Positions 55,715 to 64,000 of a stretch of 64,000 nucleotides of DNA are shown here, one piece after another. Position 1 is the first letter of the stretch. Each line of letters opens with the position of its first letter. A model generated the notes under the pieces. It was not told where the DNA came from and did no database searches. It saw nothing but the letters and a program-made list of their open reading frames with translations. The stretch is from Acanthosepion lycidas (Eukaryota; Mollusca; Cephalopoda; Sepiida; Sepiidae): NCBI GenBank assembly GCA_963932145.1, contig OZ010586.1, forward strand, positions 55,223,443-55,287,442. Direction: 5' to 3'. A program made the translations under genes and the position numbers.

Positions 55715-57295
55715 AGTCTGAAAGAACTTTTAGTTTTCCAGGGTCAATTGAATTGGTATATTTTTCATAATAAAAATGGATTTCATATTCACTGGATTGA
55801 TTATCATTTCTTTTAATATATCCAGCTATGTATACAAGAACCATTTTTATTTCATCAGAAAGAGATGGTTCAAAATTTTCTAGATTTTCAAATATTTCTG
55901 AACCTTCCCCAGAGAATTTATAATCACAAGATGTACATTGGTGACCTGGCTTAACATCAAAAGCATCAATATTTACTTTTTGAAATAAAAGTAAAGATGC
56001 CTGATTTATATGCAGCTTTTCAATACACTGATGGACATTTATAAAATAGGTGCCACCTGACCCTTGACGGATTATACTAAATTCTTTTTCTAATGGATCA
56101 GTTGTAAATTACCCAAGTAGAACATATTTATGGCTTGTAGCTAAAAGGTGTCGACATAGACTAACAATTCCATTGCATGTATGGTGTATGGTAGTAGCAG
56201 TGTGTTTGGATAATTGTTCTATACGATTACCTTGGCTGCCAGTCATATTAAGAGCCATTTGACCAAACTCACTGATAAAATGAAGTTGGCTGTTATTTGG
56301 AGATTTGATTTTCAGTTTGTAGAGAGCCATTGCATTTATTCTGAAATCACTTTGAGGCAGGTAGAAATCCATTGTCTTTCTATGGACTTTGAGGCAATGA
56401 AAATTTCATTTAAATCTGAAAGTTTTACTAGTCTTTCAGATTCCAAATGATATAAATGTTTAAGATGTGTCCATTTTGCAACTTCTTTTACTTCATTATC
56501 ATCAAAAATTAGTTCTTTTGTCTTTTCTGTGAGCCACAAATTACAAAGATGTTTCAACAAATGAACATAATGAAAAAGTAAATGTTTATTATCTTCAGTT
56601 AACCAAGGTTTTTCAGGGAGTGTGGGAATATAATTAAAAAAAAGCTTGATTTATTTGGTTGTCATCACTTATAATAGCCTTTACATCAGTTGATACAAAG
56701 GCGATGGCCTGAACTGTAAACTCAATTTGTTCAAATAAAAAGACTGATGTTAATTTTGAAATTGGAATCAATCGTGTAAGAAATTTTGAACTCCCATTAA
56801 GACATATCAACATTATACCAAGTACTGTTTGAGCCAGTACAGATGGATTGTCAACTGACTTACCAAATAGTCGTTTGCCATATGGTAACATTTTCTTGAT
56901 ATATACTTCATCATGGAGAATTATGCACCCTTTTTGACTGGTATTATGAGTATTAAATACAGATAACAAAAAAGATTTTTCATTATGTTTTGAAACTTTT
57001 GATGTCATCCTTCTTAATATTGCTAATGATGATAATTGAAAATCCTGTCTTAATATATTCTACAATGACTATGATGTTGCATAGTACTCAACTGCACATA
57101 TTACTATATCTGAGGTGTATTTCATTCCACCGATTTTGGAGGCCATTACTGAAAAGTGTTGACTCAAAATATCCTTCTGGTGATCAAAAGCCATAAAATT
57201 GAAATATTGGATAATTTCTTCTAATATTGACCAAGTGTCAACTGCATTTATACAGTTTGGGGGCAGGCTGCTAATATAACACTTAACTAATGAAA
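55715..57295 (-). pseudogene. P-element/THAP9-like transposase, catalytic part
   Basis: P-element-type transposases move DNA by cut and paste with a split RNase H-like fold. Blocks on the - strand in order: EYYATS and LRQDFQLSSLAILRR (about 57090-57010); CIILHDEVYIKKMLPYGK (about 56920), the segment around the first acidic residue in this family; AIISDDNQINQAFF (about 56650); HYVHLLKHLCNLWLTEKTKEL (about 56530); HTCNGIVSLCRHLL (about 56150); and FTTDPLEKEFSIIRQGSGG (about 56100-56045). Frames are broken near 56640 and 56370, and a GAA-to-TAA-type stop (LLG-stop-FTTD) interrupts at about 56110. C-x2-C (HQCTSCDY) appears at about 55935. The N-terminal THAP part lies at 58826-59345, beyond an inserted LINE. 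Confidence 0.8.
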
Positions 57296-57329
57296 AGTTT
57301 CAAACTGAACATTTTTATTATCATCTGTT

Positions 57330-58812
57330 GTTCCAGTTTTTAAGAACTCTGGTGAACTGTCCAACCCATCCAACATTTGCTCAATTAGCCTTCTACCCCT
57401 TTTTGGGAAACTCCTAGAGGCCCTAATCAATGCTGAATTGATTCATCATCTCTGGTCACAGAGCTTTTCTCAGACAAGCAATATGGCTTTTGTTCTCTGG
57501 GTCAGCTGCTGATGTACTAACAATAATTGCAGAAAGAGTCTATTGCTTCACCATTTAGATAAAAATGGTGAAGCCTGGGAAATCTTGAAAGCCTTTGACA
57601 GGATCTGGCATTCATGTCATCTCCACAAGCTGAAAAGTTACAGTATCTCTGGGCACATTTTTTATCTGATCCAGTCATTCCTATCAAATCATGAAATGAA
57701 AGTTATCCTGAATGGCCACTCATCTACATCCTTTTGTACTAATGTGGGTGTCTCTCAGGGCTATGTCCTTGGCCCCACACTGTTTTTAATCTTCATTAAC
57801 AACCTTACCAATGACACCAACTCTCAGCTTGACATCTACACTGGTGACACTACCATTTACTCCTGCCTCAATAATAAGGTTGATCAGTTTGACAAGCTCA
57901 AAATAGCAGCTGATGTACAAAATGACCACAAGACCATTATTAACTAGGGCAAAAGATGATTTGTTAATTTTAATGCCTCCAAGGCTAAACTTCTCTCCAT
58001 TAATCATCTGAGAGACCCTTCTCTGCCTTTCATCAGCACTACTGATGCTATCCTCCAGGAGATTCACTTGTTGTGTCTTCTTGGGTTAACATTCTCAGCT
58101 GACATGAGGTGGATAGACTATATTGAATCCATTGCTAATTCAGCTGCTAAGTCAGTTCACTGTGTCAGGCAAGACAGTTCTTCTCTCCTAAATCTATCTT
58201 GCATATCTATAAGTCTGCCATTAATCCATGCTTAGAATATTGTTGCCAAGAGAAGAATCAGCAGTATTATTGATCCTGATCTGGCAACTTGGCTTCACAC
58301 ACTTTCCCACCACTGTAAGATTGTCTCTCTGTGCCTCTTTTATAAATACTTTCATGGTAATTGTTCAGGTGAACTCTTTGCTATGGTACCTAGATTGTAT
58401 GAATTTGAGCCCAATACTTAAATCAAGATCTCATCAATTTACAGTTGAGCTAACTAGATGTAGCCATAACTTCTATGCTACCAATTTCTTTTCTCGCACT
58501 TCTTGCTAGTGGAACTCCATTCTGGTCCCATGCTTTCCAGTTAACTTTAACCTGCAAGAATTTAAATGCAATGCCAATAACTATTAGGTTGGTGCAAAAA
58601 TAATGTCGTTTTCTCACATATGTTACTATGTGAGAAAACGACATTATTTTTGCACCAACCTAATATCTACTGTTTTCCTGAATGCTCTTTTCTCTTTCTA
58701 ATCATTACTAATGTTTCTGTTCCTACTTCCTCCACACCCTGTAACCCATTGCATGTTAGTGGCTATACTTTCCTTGCTTGGGGTGACACTGATTAAAAAA
58801 AAAAAAAAAAAA
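57330..58812 (+). pseudogene. LINE reverse transcriptase (copy c), inserted in the P element
   Basis: The + strand reads SISLLPLFGKLLEALINAEL (about 57400), LKAFDRIWHSCHLHKLKSY (about 57585), VSQGYVLGPTLFLIFINNL (about 57755), then LDIYTGDTTIYSC (57829-57865), the catalytic box, in which YADD has become YTGD: the first Asp has been replaced by Gly. Then SADMRWIDYIES (about 58098), FYKYFHGNCSGEL, and the end FKCNAN (about 58570). A MITE interrupts at 58584-58663. The family tail TGCATGTTAGTGGCTATACT and a poly-A run end at 58812. The 5' half with an endonuclease is absent. It is the best-preserved of the three copies, but it is dead by the catalytic change and frame breaks. Confidence 0.85.
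58584..58663. mobile_element. Palindromic mariner-type MITE, 80 bp (copy 5 of 5)
   Basis: Perfect ends TTAGGTTGGTGCAAAA and CCAACCTAA, TA at 58582-58583 and 58664-58665. The arms are virtually perfect complements around CACATATGTTACTATGTG. It sits in the 3' region of the LINE, so it inserted after that LINE. Confidence 0.95.
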
Positions 58813-58825
58813 TCTCACCATAAAG

Positions 58826-59345
58826 AGAGGGACACCATCAATAACTTTTGATGCCTGGACAGTTAAGATATTTTCAGGCAAAAATGCCACAACTGGACAC
58901 GCAAAGTCTTTTTTTGTTGTTGATTAGATTTTCTTTCAAATTTGTGTAATTAATCTTATCTAATTTGAAACGAAAGCATTAATTTCATCATTAATTTGAT
59001 TTTGAGCAGTCCTGGAGGATTTTTTTTTTTTTTATATCTCTTTGAACAACAGAGGGCATTGGTATTTGGCCATACAGATGGTGAATTTTTGGGGTGCATT
59101 TTTCTATGAACTTCTATGGTATCAAAATTTGAAGGCCAATGTAGTTGACAAATAACTGTATTGTTTGTGACATTCACATTGGCATTTCGAACTGATTTTC
59201 TCCATTGCTCTCTTTCTCTCATCTTTGTCTTTTGGAAAACAATAAACAGATATTTTATTCGTCTCATACACAGTTTTGTCTTGTTGATTTCTGTGTTTTG
59301 TTTTGCAAGCAACAAACCAACACTTCAGGAATATAGCTGCTAACC
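58826..59345 (-). pseudogene. THAP domain, N-terminal part of the P-element-like transposase
   Basis: The THAP zinc-binding domain recognises the transposon ends. On the - strand CWFVACKTKHRNQQ (from 59322) gives the C-x4-C pair, then VYCFPKDKDER (about 59240), a typical F-P-K-D segment. A one-base shift then moves to the frame with EQWRKSVRNANVNV and TVICQLHWPSNF (about 59165-59130), which gives the C-x2-H pair and the conserved Trp. SVWPN follows. So the whole C2CH domain is present, split over two frames. Downstream, FLPENILTVQASKVIDGVPL (58890-58835) leads to the LINE border. Together with 55715-57295 this reconstructs the layout of one P-like element cut in two by the LINE. Confidence 0.75.
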
Positions 59346-59879
59346 AGGTAATATCTGAAATGATAGATTAAGCTTCTTAAGCACAATTAAGTCTTTTACT
59401 GCTTTAATTAGGGGTAACTTTTCAAGCCAAATTAATTATAATCTTAATCCCAACTTTTACCTACTCCCCCATAGCAATAAGTTAAAAACAGAAATTTTAG
59501 AAGGTTGTCTTAAACCTGAGAATCAGCTTTTTAAATTGATTTTTTTTTTTTTTTTTTTTTTTGTGGGGATGGGTATATTTTTTTGTTTTTTGTTTTTTTT
59601 TGAGGTTTTCAAAATATTACATAATCTTTAAATTTCTGGCACTTGTCACCATAAGATCAGCTATTGCTTGACTCTTTTCCAGAATGCTGCTCCTCCAGAC
59701 AACATCTCCCCATCAATTTAAAGGGGTGCTGTAGGTGCCCCACAAGAGGAATGCCTAGGGAAGAAGGCTTCAGCTATTTTTGAGACAATGCCTCCTGGTG
59801 GGGCAATCTACCTCAGTGAACTTTAATCTCAGCCTTCTTGTGTCAAAAATTAGTTTCCTGCTCAATTTGAGTAAATAAA
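59346..59879. other. Stretch without recognisable genes
   Basis: It contains a T-homopolymer at about 59541-59562 and a TTTTGTTTTTTG patch. A terminal repeat for the P-like element was sought and not found. Confidence 0.4.
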
Positions 59880-61620
59880 TAAATAAATACTTTAGAAGCT
59901 GACAAAATGACTGAGCAGCAGGTAACTTTGAGAAATAATAATAATGGTAATTTATTTTTAATAAATTTCGAAGTATAAAATTTTAAAAAACATACACAAA
60001 AAACGTCTTCGAAAAGAAGTGAAGTCTGTTAAAAACAGACTGCTTTTTTTTTTTTTTTCAAGAACATTGAATAAACTTTTAACAGAAAAATGTTGAGTCA
60101 GTGAATATATTAAGTTAACTTTTTTTTTAACATACTTTTTATTTTAAAAACTTTAGAAGACCCAGGAAAAATGGCTGAGCAGCAAGATTATAAAATTTCC
60201 TTACCTTCACTTACAGCGTTTTTACATTATCAAAAATAAATACTAAATTAAAAATATTTAGAATTTAAATTTAAAAACATTCTTAATCTTATGTTTTTTC
60301 ATTCCTTTTGTTTTTGTAATACAAAAAAAATGTTAATAAATTAAAAATAAAATAGTTTAATGTTTAAAATAAAAACACAAATTTAATTACTCATAAAAAA
60401 AATAATTTTTTTATCAATGATATTCTTTTTAATTAAATTTTTTATCAATGAAAATTCTTTTTAATATTTTTCTTCGATGTTGTTATTCATAAGAAGGGTA
60501 ATTTGCAGTATATAATAATCCCATGTTCAGTTTCAAATAAAAAAATTCCTGAATAGTTACATTCTAGGTGTAAATTTACATGCTTAATTCGAAAAAAAAA
60601 AACAAAGAAATTTTTCTAAAATCTACCGTTTTAGAGTTATCAACAATTAAAATTTCAGACTTATTCGCATCCTCCATTACTACTGGCGTCGTTTACATAC
60701 ATTCGCCTCGGAGCAATCATTCGTAAAAATAAAAGCTTAATTTATTAGTTAACGGCCTTCTTACTGATATTACGTGTCTCAATTACTGCGCAAGGGTTCC
60801 TGGGTAGGGTTAGGCATTTTGGTAAATTTAAGTTATTTAGAAAAGCAATGACATGTGTTGTTTTTTTTGTTATTTTTAAAAAAAATTAAATAATAAAACA
60901 AATAATGATTAAATAAATAATAAAATAAATTGTAATACTAAATAAATCTTATTTTAAGGTACTTAATAAACATGCTTTGTAAAACTCCAAAATTTATTAA
61001 AAAAAAAAAATTTGAACCTTAAATTTGTTCTTCTTATTATTATTATTTCCTTTCTAGCATATTTTTATTTTGTAAATAACCATGCTCTCTTTAAATTTTG
61101 TGCAAAGTTTGCGCATTGCATATGTAATCAAGACAAGTGAAGCTTCTGTGAATGACTGCTCTGAGGCAAATGTATGCAAACAACGCCAGTAATGGCTGTT
61201 GTGCTGTAGCCACAATGTAAATGAGTCTGAACTTTTAGTGTCAATAACTCCAAAACGGTAGATTTTAGCAAAATTTCTTTATGATTTTCAAATTAAGCAT
61301 GTAAATTTACAATTAAATGTAACTATTTGGGAAATTTGGGAATTACTTTGCAAATTACCCTTCTTATGAATACCAATATCGAAGAAAAATATTAAAATAA
61401 TTTTATGACCATTTTATTTTAATTTTACATAAGTAAATTTTGCAGAAAAAAAAACAGAAATATGTAAAAAAAAAAAAAAAAAAGTCTTCAGAAACTCTAA
61501 ACCTCATAGAAGTGAAGCACATTTACATTTTTTTTTTCTTTTTTGAGAAAACCCTTAATAAACTTTAAGTGAAAAATGTTAAATAAGAAGCTTAAAATTC
61601 AAAGTAATTTAGCATCCCAA
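59880..61620. repeat. Large inverted repeat within direct repeats
   Basis: Arms at about 60460-60740 and 61130-61398 are inverted complements with many substitutions and small indels. Matching blocks include CATAAGAAGGGTAATTTGCA, AAATCTACCGTTTTAGAGTT and CTGGCGTCGTTTACATACAT, each with its complement in the right arm. The spacer is about 390 bases. Outside the arms, direct repeats of the type GTCTTCGAAAAGAAGTGAAG...AATAAACTTT occur at about 60003-60105 and 61481-61590, and a further pair ACTTTAGAAG...CTGAGCAGCA at about 59887 and 60149. No protein is encoded. It may be a fold-back or long-inverted-repeat element. Confidence 0.75.
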
Positions 61621-62559
61621 TACTACTTTTTTTTTATTAATGTTGAATTTTGTACAAATCTGTGCAAAAAGTGGATTAAACAGCTTATCCAGCTTCATAC
61701 ATATTTTCAGGAAATCTCAACTTCTAATTGGTCAATAAACACAAGTGAGCGTTGCAATCCACCCATGTACAAGTCTTTTTCCAGTATGTGACCAAGTCAA
61801 GTTTTCCCGCTTCTTTTCCAGGAGCCTGTCATGTGATTATGTTAATTATAAATATCAGACACAAATTTGTTCTTTCTCTTTTCTTTCTTGATTTAATTTG
61901 CCTATGAAAATGTAATCTTAAAGGAAACTGCGCTGCGACCCCATTGCATTCGAACACTGAAAACATATTCACACATGCACACATGCATGTACATATGAAA
62001 TTTTCCAAACTGCATTATGAAGAGACGAAACATTTACAAACCAGCAACAAGAACTTTTCTCTTTAAAAATACTCTGATCAAGCTTTCACACACATCTTTA
62101 CAAAACAAAAATGTAATATTCTGCATATAAAAAAATTTATTTGTTGTTCCAAACATATCCTTTTTGTCGTAATTGAATATCGTTATCATTTGATTTTTTA
62201 TTTAAATTTATGTTTGTGGATGTTGCATGTTTCATTTACAGCGAAACATTAAAATATTCACGCACCCTTATTAGATCCACTACAGTAACAAGACAAAATT
62301 TTCTAAAAAAAATTTTTTGTGTAGTGAATTACAGACACCAAATGTTTGTTTTTACAATCTACATAAAAAAATAATATAACTCAAAATGAAATAACTAAAT
62401 CTTATACTTACTTCAATTAAATAAGATAAATGATATTCCAAATGTAAGGAAAAATTTCTTTGAATTTCTTAAGTGAACAATACTGATGGAGTAACTAGCT
62501 CAAACTGAAACATCCCAACTCTATTTAAAACCAGCTTCTGTTTCTCTCCCATTTCTACA
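61621..62559. other. AT-rich stretch without recognisable genes
   Basis: Nothing recognised. An open frame at 61576-61791 on the + strand overlaps the end of the inverted repeat element and has no family signature. Confidence 0.45.
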
Positions 62560-62800
62560 TTATGACTTGGCTGTCTATGGAACTTGGACTCATTGGAAAC
62601 AGGATAAGCAATAGATGAGCATTACCAAAAAAATAATGGTGCTATCTCTAGACATGAGAAGTGAAGCAAGAACTGTAGATTAAATAAAGGGTTTAGTTCT
62701 GAATTCCCCTGAGCAATGTACACTTAATGAAGGCCAAAGAGCACAATGGCCAAAACGTAGTGATAACAACAATAGTCTGAATGTAAATAGTGTAAATAAA
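62560..62800. repeat. Fold-back repeat, right part
   Basis: GATTAAATAAAGGGTTTAGTTC, CAATGGCCAAAACGTAGTGA and GTCTGAATGTAAATAGTG correspond to the core end and right arm of the family. The left arm is not present. Confidence 0.65.
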
Positions 62801-62869
62801 AGGATTCATTAACAGATAGTTAATGAATAGTTTGGAGATAATAATGATTTAGTGATATTTCTTACTAAT

Positions 62870-63120
62870 TAACCCATAGGATTCATACCTTTCTCAAGGA
62901 TATATGCACCTAAGTGAATATATTGAACCCGACTGTAATTGGAACTCAGCTCTTCAATTAACAATTCCAAACCTTTATCTATTGCCTCAATGGCACATCT
63001 AAGCTTACAGCACCTGGTATTCCCAAGTGGTCACCCATATAGGTACTGACCCAGCTTGACATTTCTTAACTTTGGTGATCATACAATGTGTACAATGTGA
63101 TTTGGCTATAAGCAGGAGAG
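62870..63120 (-). repeat. 5S rRNA-headed SINE, - strand copy
   Basis: On the - strand, 63120-63003 aligns by eye over nearly the whole length of 5S rRNA: GCTTATAGCCAAAT near the 5' end, GATCACCAAAGTTAAG in the middle, and GGGAATACCAGGTGCTGTAA at the 3' end, the last being close to the conserved 3' stem and C-box region. The body follows: GCAATAGATAAAGGTTTGGA, GAGCTGAGTTCCAATTACAG, then GAGAAAGGTATGAATCC near 62880. The junction and body agree with the copy at 19990-20290. Confidence 0.85.
63003..63120 (-). rRNA. 5S rRNA-derived head of the SINE (not a functional rRNA gene)
   Basis: About 118 bases with clear 5S similarity. Substitutions in the central region, and the fusion to a SINE body without a T-run terminator, argue against a working 5S gene. 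It is listed because an automatic RNA search could report it as a 5S gene. Confidence 0.7.
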
Positions 63121-64000
63121 AAATAGTGAGTAACCTACTAAATTGGCTTATGTAAATAAATGGCAGAACATTGCTAAAGGCTAAAAAAGATAAGAATTTG
63201 TGGTGAGCCATGACAGTTCATGTCCTGAAAGAATGTAGTTCATAAAAAAAGTCAAATTCAGATCTTGATTGAGCTGGTCATTTTTTCTCATATAAAGGTA
63301 TTTTCATATTTCTTTTGTGATTCAAATTAGAATTTTCATTGATTCTCTCCAAATATCTTACAAAATATATTCTTCTTATGGCATTCAAGCATTAAGAGTC
63401 ATTGGCATTAAAACTATCATTGAGTTGATTGATGAGTAATAATGACATCATTAGCTTCATACAAATTGAGGAATCATATTATAAACTTTATCAAAAATAA
63501 TTCCAATTCAAAAAATAGAACCATTTTTCTGAAGTAAATTCTATAGATTGATAAATCCATTATTTAAAATGAGAAAACAAAATTTAAATAGTGTATATAT
63601 AAACAAATAAAAACAAACCTAACTAAAAAAAAAAACATGTTAACTACAATATTTTCTCTATAATAGTGATGCCCATAAAAACTTATAGTTTTCATTTTTC
63701 CATTTTTGTGATGGTTCTTATTTCATTTTTTTTCTGTGTTTTTATTTATGTTTGATCATAGACTGACTGAATCAATTTGTTGGGCACAGCTGAATGAGCT
63801 TTGTTAATACAAATGTCTGTTTCATTATTGCCATTCTCACACCCACTAGAATTCTAATGTTACCAAATTATATAATAGAGGGTATTTATTTCAATGAATC
63901 AAAGTTTGTCTACTGAACTGTCACAGACAGCTCATATTCTACAGACAACATTTTGCATTAATGAGCTGATGGCTTTTCAGCTATAAGAATTGTAATTGAA
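63121..64000. other. AT-rich stretch without recognisable genes
   Basis: No features recognised up to the window end. Confidence 0.45.

Noticed and set aside
63003..63120. Functional 5S rRNA gene
   Set aside because: Diverged in the centre and fused to a SINE body repeated elsewhere in the window.

Overview
The window is AT-rich eukaryotic DNA with splice-site-bounded coding sequence, many microsatellites and a dense layer of decayed transposable elements. No prokaryotic features are seen. The mix of repeats points to a mollusc, most likely a coleoid cephalopod such as an octopus: fold-back repeats with tRNA-like cores, LINEs ending in AT tails, P-element/THAP, Helitron, Tigger, Tc1 and mariner relics. 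That assignment is inference from remembered repeat families, not from a database search.

Host gene content is very small. A convincing terminal coding exon lies at 1726-1847 on the + strand (splice acceptor, 39 codons, stop, AATAAA downstream), so the left edge is the 3' end of a gene whose other exons lie outside the window. At 26.7-26.85 kb there is a candidate promoter and first exon: three tandem CCCATAAT-type motifs, a TATA box, a pyrimidine TCT-type initiator 31 bp downstream, and a GTAAGT donor. No coding exons are recognised downstream of it. Much of the rest is probably intron or intergenic DNA.

Mobile elements by region. 0-9.9 kb: fold-back repeats, a palindromic mariner MITE, an internally deleted Helitron (7.15-7.84 kb) and a tRNA-derived SINE. 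9.875-15.648 kb: a structurally complete but mutated Ty3/Gypsy LTR retrotransposon on the - strand, with 4-bp target duplication GATT, that split a pre-existing SINE. 16-31 kb: SINE copies (one with a 5S rRNA head at 20.0 kb), a perfect-stem palindrome (21.1 kb), LINE fragments, a minisatellite (28.9 kb) and a mariner transposase relic (31.3 kb). 33-39.8 kb: a long AT minisatellite, a mariner relic, and two LINEs lying tail-out. 42.6-47.6 kb: mariner, Tigger/pogo, a LINE carrying a 325-bp patch copied from 9 kb upstream, and Tc1. 48.4-51.9 kb: Helitron helicase relic and an LTR-like stretch. 52-59.3 kb: fold-back, mariner, AT repeats, then a P-element/THAP9-like transposase split by a LINE that itself carries a MITE. 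59.9-61.6 kb: a large inverted repeat. 62.5-63.1 kb: a fold-back remnant and a second 5S-headed SINE.

The most notable signals are: (1) a SINE family with a 5S rRNA-derived head, seen twice with heads and several times without; (2) five copies of a short palindromic MITE whose ends and 80-bp length resemble the primate MADE1/Hsmar1 MITE; (3) a Gypsy Gag with a CCCH (C-x8-C-x5-C-x3-H) finger instead of the usual CCHC knuckle; (4) a 325-bp, about 98% identical templated insertion; (5) a three-level nest of P-element, LINE and MITE. All identities are by eye; no searches were run.
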